DNA of 64,000 nucleotides from assembly GCF_020497125.1 (NCBI RefSeq), contig NC_059079.1:53765114-53829113 (forward strand). The letters run 5' to 3'. The DNA is from Mauremys mutica. Its lineage: Eukaryota > Chordata > Testudines > Geoemydidae. Both the position numbers and the translations under genes were made by a program. The notes beneath the pieces were generated by a model. That model saw only the letters and a list, made by a program, of their open reading frames with translations. It had not been told where the DNA came from and searched no databases. Of the stretch, positions 1 to 11,051 are shown piece by piece (positions within the stretch are counted from its first letter, which is position 1; every line of letters starts with the position of its first letter).

Positions 1-393
1 CTTTCTTTCTTTAATTAAAAACCTTCTTTTTAAGAACCTGATTGATTTTTCCTTGTTTTAAGATCCAAGGCGGCTGGATCTGGACTCACCAGGAACTGGT
101 CGGGGGGAAAGGAGGGGAAATGGTTAATTTCTCCTTGTTTTAAGATCCAAGGGCTTGGATCGGTGTTCACCAGGGAATTGGTGGAAGTCTCTCTCACAGC
201 TACCCCGTGAAGGGTTATAGTACTTGGGAGGGAGATATTCTGGCGGGGGAGGTAGACAGAGTTTCCCAAATAACTCATTAACAATTTGGGTGGTGGCAGC
301 AACCAGATCTAAGCTGGTAATTAAGCTTAGGGGTTCTCATGCAGGTCCCCACATCTGTACCCTAAAGTTCAGAGTGGGGAAGGAAACTTGACA
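1..393 (+). mobile_element. LTR-like repeat, cut by window edge
   Basis: The segment contains two diverged tandem copies of a block built on TTGTTTTAAGATCCAAGG and a CACCAGG..AATTGGT motif (about 48-110 and 126-185). It ends near 393 with CTTGACA. I recognise the general pattern from reptile LTR-type repeats, but the left end lies outside the window, so neither a TG start nor a target duplication can be seen. It could also be another kind of interspersed repeat. No coding potential is convincing. Confidence 0.4.
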
Positions 394-744
394 ATACCAT
401 TGCCCTTCCTTACTCAAGAAAAATCATCAGGAACCTGGACAAACAAAAGATCAAGGCCCTGATTCTTTGGTGCAGCTGAGCCATGTCATCTGGCTTCTGG
501 GCTAGTACCCAGCATAAGCTACGGTTGGAAGGAGGTGGCTGCAACTCAAGTTCTGCGAAATTCTCAGCTGTTGCATTTTGCAAGGAGTTGGGCAAACCTA
601 AAGATTCTGGAAATCAACTTTAAAAGGTCTCAGACCTCAACCAGGAAAAATGAAGCTCTCTCCAGCTTCCATCCCATATAGCCCCATTACTCATTATGTC
701 TCACAAAACATTATAGTAGAGAAACAAAACCATATAGAAGGGTA
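394..744. other. Unassigned sequence
   Basis: I see no gene or recognisable repeat here. The short minus-strand open frame around 410-595 has no recognisable domain. Confidence 0.4.
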
Positions 745-1407
745 CAGCTTCCTCAGGAAGGACAGGCAGGGGGGAAAAGGGAGGAGGTTGAGATAGCAAT
801 AGGAGACAGATTTGTTGAAAGTCTCTGGGTAAGGATAAAAGTTGTAAAAAGCAAGGGTGATGTCATGGTAAGGGTCTACTACAGACCAGCTAACCAGAAA
901 GAAGAGGTGGATGAGGGTTTTTTTTTTAAACTAACAAAATCATCCAAAGCACAGGACTTAAGTCTCCCATCACCACCTACCCACACATCTACTGGGAAAA
1001 CAACACAGCAGGGTACAGACAACTTCCTGGAATGTATTGGAGACCATTTTTATTTCAGAAGATGGAGACAGCTACTAGGGGAGAGGCTGTTCCAGATTTG
1101 ATTTTAACAAATAGGGAGGAACTGGTTGAGAATTTGAAAGTGGAAGGCAGCTTGGGTGAAAGTGATCATGAAATGATGGAGCTCATGATTCTAAGGAATG
1201 GTAGGAGGGAAAAAAGCACAATAAAGATAATGGATTTCAAGAAGGCAGACTTTAGCAAACTCAGAGTTGGTAGATAAGATCCCATAGGAAGGAAGTCTAA
1301 GGGGAAAAACAGTTCAAGACAGCTGGTAGTTTTTCAAAGATACATTATTAAGGACACAAGAGCAAACTATCCCACTGCGTAGGAAAAATAGGAAGTATGG
1401 CAAGAGA
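745..1407 (+). pseudogene. CR1 LINE ORF2 fragment, endonuclease part
   Basis: This is the endonuclease part of a CR1 LINE ORF2 protein, which nicks the target DNA during retrotransposition. Two overlapping frames (865-1101 and 1032-1277) carry it, so at least one frameshift is present. The first reads VYYRPANQKEEVDEGFF, typical of CR1. The second reads [20 protein letters not shown] followed by ESDHEMM, which contains the Ser-Asp-His motif of the endonuclease fold. The reading stops being CR1-colinear near 1407, where a second CR1 begins. The missing continuation of this copy resumes at about 2605. Non-functional. Confidence 0.85.
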
Positions 1408-2604
1408 TGTCATGGGATAAGAGGGAAGGTCCTTTCATGGATTGAGAACTGGTTAAAAGATCGGGAACAAAGGATAGGAATAAATGGTAAATTTTCAGAA
1501 TGGAGAGGGGTAACTAGTGGTGTTCCCCAAGGGTCAGTCCTAGGACCAATCCTATTCAACTTATTCATAAATGATCTGGAAAAAGTGGTAAACAGTGAGG
1601 TGGCAAAGTTTACAGGTGATACTAAACTGCTCAGGATAGTTAAGACCAAAGCAGACTGTGAAGAACTCACAAAACTAAGTGATCGGGCAACAAAATGGCA
1701 AATGAAATTTAATGTGGATAAATGTAAAGTAATGCACATTGGAAAAAATAACCCCAACTATACATACAATATGATGGGGGCTAATTTAGCTACAACTAAT
1801 CAGGAACGAGATCTTGGAGTCATGGTGGATAGTTCTCTGAAGACATCCATGCAGTGTGCAGCGGCAGTCAAAAAAGCAAACGGGATGTTAGGAATCATTA
1901 AAAAAAGGATAGAGAATAAGATGGAGAATATCTTATTGCCCTTATATAAATCAATGGTACCTCCACATCTTGAATACTGTGTACAGATGTGGTCTCATCT
2001 AAAAAAAAATACCAGCATTAGAAAAGGTTCAGAGAAGGGCAACTAAAATGATATGGGGTTTGGAAGGGTCCCATATGAGGAGAGATTAAAGAGGCTAGGA
2101 CTTTTCAGCTTGGAAAAGAGGAGACTAAGTGGGGATATGATAGAAGTATATAAAATCATGAGTGGTGTGGAGGAAGTGAATAAGGAAAAGTTATTTACTT
2201 GTTCCCATAATATAAGAACTAGGGGCCACCAAATGAAATTAATGGGCAGCAGGTTTAAAACAAATAAAAGGAAGTTCTTCTTCACACAGCGCACAGTCAA
2301 CCTGTGGAACTCCTTGCCTGAGGAGGTTGTGAAGGCTAGGACTATAACCGGGTTTAAAAGAGAACTAGATAAATTCATGGAAGATAAGTCCATTAATGGC
2401 TATTAGCCAGGATGGGTAAGGAATGGTGTCCTTAGCCTCTGTTTGTCAGAGGGTGGAGATAGATGGCAGGAGAGAGATCACTTGATCATTACCTGTTAGG
2501 TTCACTCCCTCTGGGGCACCTGGCATTGGCCACTGTCAGTAGACAGGATACAGGGCTGGATGGACCTTTGGTCTAACCCAGTACAGCCGTTCTTATCTTC
2601 TTAA
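1408..2604 (+). mobile_element. CR1 LINE 3' fragment inserted into older CR1
   Basis: This 5'-truncated CR1 covers the reverse transcriptase palm and thumb and the 3' UTR. The frame at 1585-2046 carries VAKFTGDTKLLRIV, where intact copies have FADD, so a catalytic Asp is lost. The frame at 2053-2406 holds the C-terminal end ([20 protein letters not shown]). The two frames are separated by a frameshift near 2045. The 3' UTR ends near 2604 with the short TTCTTAT-type microsatellite tail typical of CR1. It interrupts the CR1 copy at 745-1407 and 2605-3238. Confidence 0.85.
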
Positions 2605-3238
2605 CCAGGAGATCTTCAATTATCTGAAACTCAAAAAAGAGTTCTACAAAAAGGGGAAACTAGGTAAAATGACAAAGGATGAATATAAACAAATAACATA
2701 AGTATGTAGTGACAAAATTAGAAAGGTCAAGGCACAAAATGAGATTAAACTAGCTAGAGACATAAAGGGTAACCAGAAAACATTTTACAGATCAGGGCCG
2801 GCTTCAGGGCGATTCCCCCAATTCCTGGGAATCGGGCCCCACACCTAAGAGGGCCCACAGCACCCGGTAGAGGGGCCCCGCACCTCCCGCCAAAGTGCTG
2901 CCAGAAACAGCAGCAACCGATTGAGCTGCCACCGAATTGCTGCCGCTATCTTCGGCAGCAGCTCAATCGCTGCCGCTGTCTTCAGCAGCATTTCGTCGGC
3001 AGCTCTTTTGAATTGGGCCCCACACGTCCTAAAGCCAGCCCTGCTGCAGATACATTAAAAGCAAGAGGCAGAGCAAGGACTGTGTAGGCCTGTTACTCAA
3101 TGAGGGGAGAAAAAGAATAACAGGAAATGTGGAAATGGCAGAAGTGCTAAATGACTTTTTTGTTTCAGTTTTCACCAAAAAGGTTAGTAGCGATTGGACA
3201 TCTAACACAGTGAATGCCAGTGAAAATGAGGTAGGATC
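2605..3238 (+). pseudogene. CR1 LINE ORF2 fragment, continuation of copy at 745-1407
   Basis: This is the linker between endonuclease and reverse transcriptase of CR1 ORF2. Translation reads EIFNYLKLKKEFYKKGKLGK, then, after a nested MITE (2793-3043), KSKRQSKDCVGLLLNEGRKR and a frame containing AEVLNDFFVSVFTKKV. The order is colinear with the endonuclease fragment ending at 1407. The simplest reading is therefore one CR1 broken by two later insertions. It stops abruptly at 3238. Confidence 0.8.
2793..3043. mobile_element. hAT-type MITE nested in CR1
   Basis: The termini are CAGGGCCGGCTT and AAAGCCAGCCCTG, a CAGGG..CCCTG inverted repeat typical of hAT elements. The flanks TTACAGAT (2785-2792) and CTGCAGAT (3044-3051) form an 8-bp target duplication with two mismatches. 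Removing the element and one flank restores a colinear CR1 reading (ACATTTTACAGATACATT). Internal sequence is GC-rich with repeated GCTGCCG/CGGCAGC motifs. No coding capacity. Confidence 0.85.
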
Positions 3239-3240
3239 AG

Positions 3241-3525
3241 AGGATAATCCCAACCCTCTGCCCCAGCCCTGAGCCCCCTTCCATACCCCGAACCCTTCAT
3301 CCCTGCACTCCCAGCCAGAGCCCTCATCCCCCCCCACCTGCACCCCAACTCCCTGCCTCAGCCCTGAGTCCCTTCCCACACTCCGAACCCCTCGGCCCCA
3401 CCCCCACCACATTGATTTTGGTATGTGCACCAATATGAAGGTGATGTGTCACACATCACGTCCATATTGGTGCACATAACAAAATTCATTCTGCACATGA
3501 ACATAAAAAATTAGAGGGAACACTG
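3241..3525. mobile_element. MITE fragment with long hairpin
   Basis: The right end TTAGAGGGAACACTG looks like the terminus of a hAT-type MITE family common in turtles. The left part is a C-rich stretch of CCCCAGCCCTGAGCCCC-like units, and its matching left terminus is not visible. A near-perfect palindrome lies at 3425-3476, with arms starting GTGCACCAATATG and ending CATATTGGTGCAC. Confidence 0.55.
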
Positions 3526-4374
3526 TTACCTCAGTTTCCCTAGAAACCAACCCAGGGTTACACTTATATTAGTTTTATTAAATGCCGCTATTGTATCAAA
3601 CAGAAAAGGGATGGAGCTTATTCATGTACGCACACATTCAGTGCATTCATACCCTCATGCACCCACACACTCATGCAGGCCGAGAGTTACCGGAGATAGC
3701 ATAGGAAGCCGAGAAGCCAAAGCATAGTAGATCTGGTGTGTCCGCCTGCAGTCATGGATCCAGGCCAGAGAGCAGGTCAAGAAGAGAAGAAAGCTTGCTC
3801 ACAAGCTCTTCTTTTTATTGGAACTGGGCGGCTCCTGTCACGTACACTGAATTTTCCTTCTGTATCTGTCACCGAGAAGCATTCCCAGACCTCATTCCTT
3901 TCATGCATACCAGGTTCTTCTTTTCTTTACAGCACCCCTTGATTGCCTTCTCAGGGCAGATTACATCAGATACACCTGGCTCCTGGTTCTTTTCTCCTTG
4001 CAGTTCCTCTCCACCCAGTCCCACATGTTCACACTCTCTTATCTCCCACACACACTCCATTGTTCACACTCTCCCTGATCGCGTGATAGAATATTGCAAA
4101 GCTTGGAGGTTATAGAAGTGGTAACTGAAAAGGTTACAAAGCTTGCAAGAGTTACAATATTGTAAAAGGCTATGCTAACAATGACTAAAAGTTACAAAGT
4201 TTGCAAAAGGTTACAGAACTTAATGATCATACTAGCAATGACTGAAAAGTTATAAATCTTACAATCGCATTCTACTGGATTGAGCAGAGGCTTTACACAA
4301 TATTTCCCACCCCAAATTGTGGTGACCGTCCAAAAGGGGATGGCGTACCTCTGCTCATCCATGCCAGTGCTTCG
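3526..4374. other. Unassigned sequence, possibly LTR-related
   Basis: No gene is recognised. On the minus strand an AATAAA motif occurs near 3570, and the region lies downstream of a minus-strand retroviral relic. It may therefore contain part of its 3' LTR, but I cannot define LTR ends or a target duplication. Short open frames on both strands have no recognisable domain. Confidence 0.25.
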
Positions 4375-4382
4375 ATTGCTGG

Positions 4383-4505
4383 TAGGGTGACCAGATAGTA
4401 AGTGTGAAAAATCAGGACAGGGGATGGGGGGTAATAAAAGCCCATATAAAAAAAGCCCCAAATATCAGGACTGTTCCTATAAAATCAGGACATCTGGTCA
4501 CCCTA
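4383..4505. mobile_element. hAT-type MITE, 123 bp
   Basis: The terminal inverted repeats are TAGGGTGACCAGAT and ATCTGGTCACCCTA. They are flanked by an 8-bp target duplication with one mismatch, ATTGCTGG (4375-4382) and ATTGCCGG (4506-4513). The length is far below any transposase gene, so this is a non-autonomous element. Confidence 0.9.
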
Positions 4506-4513
4506 ATTGCCGG

Positions 4514-5116
4514 AGCAATTTGTAGCATATCCACAGTAACAAAAATACATATCAAAATATTGACTGGAAAATGTAACGAGTGCCAAACGGCCATCCTCAT
4601 GCACTACGTTTAGATGAAAATCAAAGCATTCGGTGGGGAGGTAAACATTCGGTAAAGAGGTAGTTATAAGCTTGATGTATCAAGAATCACAGGCTTTGGA
4701 CAGAGGTGGTCACCACAGGGATAGGTGTGTGATTGACAATTTGGCAGGAGGCGGAGGGGTAGGGAGAGGGAGAGGTCCGGTTAGAGTTAAAAAGGGCTGT
4801 GAGTATGGTTTATTGCTGTTCCCTGCCTAATGCAGTATCTTCCCTTTTCCCAAACACCATACACAATAATGCTAGCAACAAGACAAGTACTACAAGATAA
4901 ACATGAGACACGAGGCACAAAACATAAAACACGAAACACAAGACAACATAGAAGTTTGTTGCGACGATGCACCATGGTATGTTTCAATTGTTCTTCAGCT
5001 GGTACCAGCTCTTTATGGTGCTTTGAAAAACAGACGCTGCAAAAAAAAAAAAAAAAGACAAACATTGTAAACCGTAGGCTATCGTAGAGAGGAACATAGG
5101 GTTGGGGTGGTTCCCC
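4514..5116. other. Unassigned sequence with A-run
   Basis: A 17-bp poly-A run starts at 5041. The minus-strand frame at 4787-5065 has no recognisable domain. Position suggests this could be the region 3' of pol in the minus-strand retroviral relic, but no envelope-like motif is visible. Confidence 0.3.
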
Positions 5117-6600
5117 CTACATGCTTGAGTTGTCCCCGATGGACCCACTTCCCATTTCCGATAGGGTAACCCCCAGATATTCCACCTGTGGTTGTATTAA
5201 TTTGCCTTTTCCAGGGACGCCTTCATACCATACTGTTGAATCAACTCCAGTACTCATTCAGTCCTCTCTCGGACACCCACATCGTCCATTCCCATTATCA
5301 GGATATCATCCAAATATGAGAACACCCACCCCTTATCCCTTGGAGAGAGATGCTCTAACATTTGGGTCACCACCTCATGTGCAATAGTGGGGGTGCTATG
5401 AAATCCCTGGGGGACATGGGTAAAGCAATACTGTACCCCGTCCATGTGAAATGCGAATCGGTCCTGCAATCCTTCCTCAAGTGGGATAGCAAAGAAACAG
5501 TTAGACAAATCCAATACAGAAAATCTTTTAGCTTCCCTTGGTATGTCTTGCAACACCTGGGTCACGTCCGCAACTATTGGAGCCCACTGGGGGGTCATCG
5601 CATTGACTCTCCGATAGTCGACAGTCAGTCTCCATGAGACACCATCAGCTCTCCTCACAGGCCATATGGGGGAGTTAAAGGGGGAAGTCATTCTTTCACT
5701 ATTCCCTGCCCTTCCAGCATTTTGACTATCTCCACTACAGCCCGGCGTGCCGCAGTGGGGATAGGATATTGTTTCTGTGGGGGGACCACTGGTCCTTCTA
5801 TTTTCACTGGTTCCCCAGTCCATTTATCGCAGTCCAACTTGTGGGCTGCCCACGCCTGGAGAAAACGCTTCCCTCCTTCCTCCTTGCTATCCCTGGTCAC
5901 TGCCACCACTCCCAACATACTATGCATCAGCAATCTGGTATCTCCCTCCGTTACTTCGGGGGTCCAGTCTTTCTTTGGGGTCCTCCATAAACCTTTGTTA
6001 GCACAATCAACTATTCCTCCCTCCCGCAAGCAAGCTATGCCCAAAATTGGTTCTGTAGTTGTGGGGCTATAAATCCAGGGCCATCTCCAGGTAAGATTCC
6101 ACACCTGGGTGACCAGTCGCCCCAACACTTGCCCCTGCACCGAGGTGCCATCAAACACCTGGAGCTCCGTGGTTCCCTGGATTGGCACTCCCGGCATGGG
6201 GCAGGGAAGCAGTGAGACAGCCGCACTGGTGTCCACCCGCGCCACGAAATCCAATTCAGATGTCTCAGAGCGCTCATGTGCCCCCCCCCCATCCAAAGGT
6301 GCATCCACAACCTTCCTCCCAAATCCACCTGGAGAGGTCCCACCCAGGTCCATCCCTGGGTGCTTTCCTCTCCCAGTGGACTTGGGGAGTCGGGGCTCTC
6401 CTAATATGAAGTTGCTTTCTTGGCCCCAATATCGCCTCCCGGCTCTGGGAGCTTCAACCCCAGCTGAATACAGTGGAGTGCTAGGGACTCCATGGGTTTC
6501 CAGTCCCATTGGCCCACTGGTTCCCCATGGTCCTTTAAGGCCATCCACAACTGTGTGTGGAGCTGACTGGTGTCCAATCGGGGTCACCTGTGTCGAGGCG
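5117..6600 (-). pseudogene. Endogenous retrovirus protease and reverse transcriptase relic
   Basis: This is a minus-strand pol relic of an old endogenous retrovirus. The upstream frame (5688-6680) contains an aspartic protease-like stretch with DTSA in place of the usual DTGA, followed by a proline- and glycine-rich linker. The next frame (5254-5823) is reverse transcriptase. It has a WRLTVDYRRVN block, an LDLSNCFF block, a PQGF block and the catalytic YLDD motif. Homology appears to continue in another frame down to about 5117. The two frames are offset near 5690-5820, so the reading is broken. Connection, RNase H and integrase domains are not recognised. The retroviral class is not resolved. 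Confidence 0.75.
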
Positions 6601-7715
6601 CTGGGGCTGGGGCTGGGGCTGCAGCTGCGGGAGCAGAAGCCCCAGCTCCGGGCTGCCCAACCACTCTGGTGGCCTGGCATGCCGCTTCCTTAAGGTGTGA
6701 TATGTCTAGGGGCTCTCCCTGCCTCCACACTCCCACAGCCATCTGAACATCTTTGGGCAACATTGCTGCAATAAGCCTCAATCTCGGACAGGGTCCTGGG
6801 AATCACTCCCCTCTGGGCACGGGCCAGATACCACCCAGTTAACAATCCTGCTAATACCATTCTCTCCACAAAGACGTCAGGGGCCTCCTCTGGAGCGAGG
6901 GAGCCTGCTGTATACTGGCGGCTCACCTCCTGCAGTGCCTCTCCTTGAGCCAAACTGCGAACCAGCGTAAACAGGGACTGCCACCGTCTGGCCGCCTGCA
7001 TCCACAGTGCAATTCCCATATCGCACCCCGGTACAGTGGATGCTGTCCTCAACAGCTTCCTAACCTCCTCTGGGTTTAACCCCTGATCCTCTCTCGCCAT
7101 CAGAAACTGATATGCCCATTCCGAGAATGTGCTCACCTTGGCTGCCCCTAACCCTGAGCCAGAGAAGTTCTCTCTTCAGGGGTCAAGGCTCCCTCCCTGG
7201 GCCGGGGGGCCATGCTGGAAAGTTAACCATTGCACAGCTGCCACCAGGGCTGGCCAAGCTCCCGGCCATACCATGTGTCCCCATCCCAGTCTCCGTGGTC
7301 ATTTCAGAGCGGCGCCTTTGTCCCTGATCCTGGGGGTCCTGCTGCTTTCCCGCCCGGATGGGTCCCCTGCTCTAACACCAATCCCCGCAAACATTCCACC
7401 TGAACCGCCAACTCTTTAGATTGTTCCCTCTCTTCTTCAGCCTGTTCAACTCTCTCCGTCGCCTTGACTGCAGAGATTGCTAGCTGCTGACAACTTCCAC
7501 ATATCCCTTTCTGCCCTTACGCGCTCCAACTCCTGCTTCACTTGCATAGTTTCAGAATTATAATCAGCTTTAGCAGTTTGCCAAGCACAACAAGTTTGCC
7601 ACAACAACCATGCCGCCACCCGATCCTTAGTCTTTGAATCCAGATGATAAAACTCACAATATTTCTGGTACGTATTTACATGGTGTCTCCTGATGAAACC
7701 GTCCCTAGGACCCAT
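6584..7715 (-). pseudogene. Endogenous retrovirus gag relic
   Basis: Minus-strand open frames (7446-7715, 6690-7136, 6584-6781) lie directly upstream of the protease/RT relic, where gag is expected. The first begins at a Met at 7715 and includes a charged helical stretch (VKQELERVRAERD). The middle frame resembles a capsid-like helical domain with a conserved-looking WMQAARRWQSL segment. No CCHC zinc knuckle is visible. Assignment to gag rests mainly on order and composition. The frames are separated by shifts or stops, so it is non-functional. The 5' LTR is not recognised; a CR1 3' end follows at about 7790. Confidence 0.55.
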
Positions 7716-7789
7716 GGGTCAACACCCTTGGAGTGTGCCCAGAGGAGGAGGAGGGGAAATTTTGCCACCTTCCCCTCCATTGTGGATTC

Positions 7790-7970
7790 GGGGGGTTGTT
7801 TTGGGCTTAAATTGGAGCAAAGGTGGTTTAGGTTGGACATTAGGAAAAAATTCCTAAATGTCAGGGTAGTTAAGCACTGGAATAAAATTGCCTAGGGAGA
7901 TTGTGGAATCTCTGTCATTTGAGAAAGAGCAGGTTAGACAAACACCTGTCAGGGATGGTCTAGATAATAC
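7790..7970 (+). mobile_element. CR1 LINE 3' end, left part
   Basis: The segment reads GGTTTAGGTTGGACATTAGG and AATTGCCTAGGGAGATTGTGG, then TCAGGGATGGTCTAGATAAT, the conserved 3' end of CR1 elements. It is interrupted at 7970 by a MITE and continues at 8303. The exact 5' truncation point is uncertain. Confidence 0.8.
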
Positions 7971-8294
7971 CAGGGGCGGCTCTAGCAATTTCGCTGCCCC
8001 AAGCACGGCGGCACGCCACAGGGAGCGCTCTGCCGGTCGCCGGTCCCGCAGCTCTGGTGGACCTCCTGCAGATGTGCCTGTGGAGGGTCCGCTGGTCCGC
8101 GGCTCTGGTGGAGCATCCGCAGGCACGCCTGCGGGAGGTCCACCGGAGCCGCGGGACCAGCGGACCCTCCACAGGCACGCCTGCAGAAGGTCCACCAGAG
8201 ACGCCTGCCACCCTCCCAGCAACCGGCAGAGCGCCCCCCGCGGCATGCCGCCCCAAGCACATGCTTGGCGTGCTGGGGCCTGGAGCCGGCCCTG
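7971..8294. mobile_element. hAT-type MITE nested in CR1 3' end
   Basis: The termini are CAGGGGCGGCTCTAG and TGGAGCCGGCCCTG. A perfect 8-bp target duplication GATAATAC is at 7963-7970 and 8295-8302. The interior is GC-rich with repeated and inverted GGTCCACC/GGTGGACC-type motifs, which leaves frames open on both strands. I treat those frames as non-coding. Confidence 0.92.
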
Positions 8295-8302
8295 GATAAT
8301 AC

Positions 8303-8380
8303 TTAGCCCTGCCTTGAGTGTACGGAACTGAACTAGAAGATCTCTCAAGCTTCCTTTCAGTTAAACAATTCTATAATTAA
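8303..8380 (+). mobile_element. CR1 LINE 3' end, right part
   Basis: Continuation of the CR1 tail after the MITE: TTAGCCCTGCCTTGAGTG, then GAACTAGAAGATCTCTCAAG, the normal end of the family (degenerate here). Confidence 0.75.
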
Positions 8381-8759
8381 TTGGACAAGGAAAGTGAGAT
8401 ATTACCCTCAATGTGATGTGATGGAGTCTGTCCATCTGTCACACAATAACTTTGGTACACCACATCTGATCAATTCAAATATGTTAAGGAAATTTTAAAG
8501 CAGCAATAGACAGAACCCTATTGATTATGGTGAAAATTGAAAAAAGAAGAGGGTATATCTGGGGACACATGAAGCTGCCTCAGCCCTCTCTGTAACTTTC
8601 TATAGATCAAAGAACCAGCTGATGGCAGCCATTTACACCTTCCAGCACAGCACCACCTCCCATCTCACTTCTACCCATCCTCCCAATTCAATTTTAAAAT
8701 GCTGACATCCCGAGTGGCTTCTCCAGAGGCAAAAAGAAAATAAATAAGAATGGGAGGAG
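8381..8759. other. Unassigned sequence
   Basis: No gene or clear repeat is seen. Confidence 0.4.
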
Positions 8760-9260
8760 TAGGAAGAAGGAATGGGAGTGGACACAGGACCCATCATATA
8801 GGGGGGAGAATGGGGAACTCTGGCATGGGGGAAGTGGGCACACAGAATCTGAGGCATGGGAGAGAAAGGAGTTAGTGGGAGGTTCACACAGAGAATCCCT
8901 GGTGGGGAGAGAATGGAAGACCCTTGTATGGGGGGAAGGAGGCATGGAAGGGGCATACAGAACCTCTGGTGGAAGGAGAATGGGAGACCCTGGTATAGGG
9001 ACATGGGGGGCACAAGTACCCCCGCCATGGAAGAAATAAGAGGGAAAATGAGAGAGCACCCAAAGTCCTTGGTATGGGGGCAAATGGTGGACAATGGTAT
9101 GAAGGACACACAGAGCCCTTCCATGGTTGGGAAAGGGGTACACAGAGCCCCTGGCATGGGGGAGGAGGTTGAGGGAGTCCTTGAAATAGATGGCACACAG
9201 AGCTTGGGGAGGGGAAAGGAATGGAGGAATGCAAGAAGACCCTGGTGTGTCCAATGTGCT
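8760..9260. repeat. Degenerate purine-rich minisatellite
   Basis: The plus strand carries about ten diverged units built on GGGAGACCCTGGTATAGGG, CAGAGCCCCTGGCATGGGGG and GGGCACAAGTACC-like motifs, spaced roughly 40-60 bp. The strand asymmetry (purine-rich plus, pyrimidine-rich minus) creates long stop-free minus-strand frames (for example 8633-9196), which I do not regard as genes. Confidence 0.65.
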
Positions 9261-9349
9261 CACCCTACAGAAGCAACAGTGTATGTCCTCTAATATATAT
9301 ATTGAGGTCTGTAGTATCCCTTAGGACAAAGATGAGAAAAGACTCAGGA

Positions 9350-9715
9350 CAGGTCTACACTACAAATTTATGTCGACCTAAGTGCCGTCAGCATACAGCC
9401 ACTGCAGTCCGCACTATGCTCTTTGTGACAGCAGTGCATGTCTTCCCTAGGAACGCTTGTACTGACTACACTGTCAGTGTGGGGCATTGTGGGATGGCTT
9501 CTGAAAGCCAGTAACAGTTGAGATAACACAGTATCTACGTTGACACTGCGTTGACCTAACTACATCAACCTTGTCTCTATGCCAGTCGAGGAGTTGTTCA
9601 GTCAGCGTAGCGGGGCAGTTACATCAGCGGGAGCAAAATTTTAGTGTAGACACTTAAATAGTTAGGTTGACGCAAGGCAGTTTACATAGACCTAACGCTG
9701 TAGTCTGTAGACCAG
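9350..9715. mobile_element. Harbinger-like MITE
   Basis: The left end is CAGGTCTACACTACAAAT and the right end GTAGTCTGTAGACCAGAC, an imperfect inverted repeat sharing the GTCTACACTA core of the larger Harbinger element at 40.5 kb. The interior holds repeated GTTGACCTAA/TTAGGTTGAC motifs. I could not define a clean 3-bp target duplication. Assignment to Harbinger is by terminal similarity only. Confidence 0.65.
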
Positions 9716-11050
9716 ACTTCAGTTGCATTAAACAGAGAGGGGATTCTTTACTTAGGATGGTGGGTTTACAGTGAGCCTGGAGCTCCCTAGCAGATGCAAG
9801 AACACAGCTTGTACTGAACAGAGTTAACATGCAAGGCCTGTGTAATCTCTGGTCTCATTTAAGAAATTTTGAAAGGGATTGCCACAAAGAGGCTCTGCCT
9901 GTTAAACTTAATTTACATTAAGGATCAGTGATGTGTTGACAAAATTTTCAACCAGGGGCTTCCCCCAAAATTTTCTGCCTCACTCAGTGGTATACATGTT
10001 GTTCGTTCGGTAAAACACTTCTCTCCCCCATCTCAAATCTAACAATCCTTCCATCACTCCATCAACTAGCACAGTATCTCTTGACCATCATGCTTCCTTC
10101 TTGTCAGTATGTCCACAAGGCAAATCTAGGTGGCTCCCACAGCAGCAGAAGTGACCAATGTGTTGCCTTGAGCTCTCCGTGTCAGGTGCGGGGGAAGGGG
10201 AAGGTTTCCTCAGGTGCCAGGCAGAGTCTGCTTCCACAAGAAATCTTCTCTTCCTCTTGTAGGAGCTGGTCTTCCTTGACTGATATTGTGTGTGTGATGA
10301 TGGAGAAGGCAAGGTTTATTTCTGGGCTGGTGGTGAGAGAAATGAGGGTTGTTCAGCACTTTAGATTCTGTGTTGAGACTGAGCAAACAGTGATAAGAGG
10401 GCAGGCTTCAACAGCGGTAGGACTTCCCCTCACTGCATGAGCAGCTTGGTGACATCTGCTCGCCTCCTTGGTATGGGGGAAAATGTTAGAGCAGCTGGCA
10501 AAAACAGGGGCTGTAGGAACTATGTGCTACTAGCCAATGCACACCTAGAGACAGTGGTGTGGAATATTAACTTAGTGGATGTACTTGGAGAGGGCTGAAA
10601 ATATCAGCCAGCACAGCTGGCATTATTTTTACCCACAATTTTCACCCCAATAACACTCACGTGCAGCCTAAGAGTTTAAGGGAAGGTAGTGGAGATGACT
10701 TTTGGGGATATTCTCTGAGTAAAATGGATTCATTTTTATTTATAAAGAGGGGTGAGGAGGAAAGGTAGAAGGACCTTTAGCGGCCCTTACCTCTGCAACC
10801 TGCTGTGAAAGACCAGCTTCATATTCTTTTCAATCTAAACTATTGGTTTACACAGGTTTATGTTATCTTTTCAAGGAAAAAGTCTAGATATTTATTTTAA
10901 AATAAAAGCCTAAATTTCTTCTTAGGCTTAAAGACTAACTGTTAAACAAGGTCGTACAATCATTCTGAAAGCCCCCACCAGCTTACCAGTGTCAATGTTT
11001 ATCCTCTACAATAGTAAATTGCAATGCTTGTATCAGTACCTAGGACTCAG
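9716..11050. other. No gene recognised
   Basis: This is mixed-composition sequence without a recognisable coding domain or classified repeat. The open frame at 10081-10440 has no features I recognise. Confidence 0.4.
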
Positions 11051-11051
11051 A

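Noticed and set aside
4787..5065. Envelope-like membrane protein of the retroviral relic (hydrophobic N-terminus)
   Set aside because: The hydrophobic stretch is mostly Phe translated from the complement of a poly-A run, and no envelope motif is visible.
7854..8348. Overlapping 147-164 residue frames on both strands
   Set aside because: They lie wholly across a GC-rich MITE with perfect target duplication and its CR1 flanks.
8633..9196. 187-189 residue minus-strand frames
   Set aside because: They are the pyrimidine-rich complement of a degenerate minisatellite, with no domain and multiple overlapping open frames.
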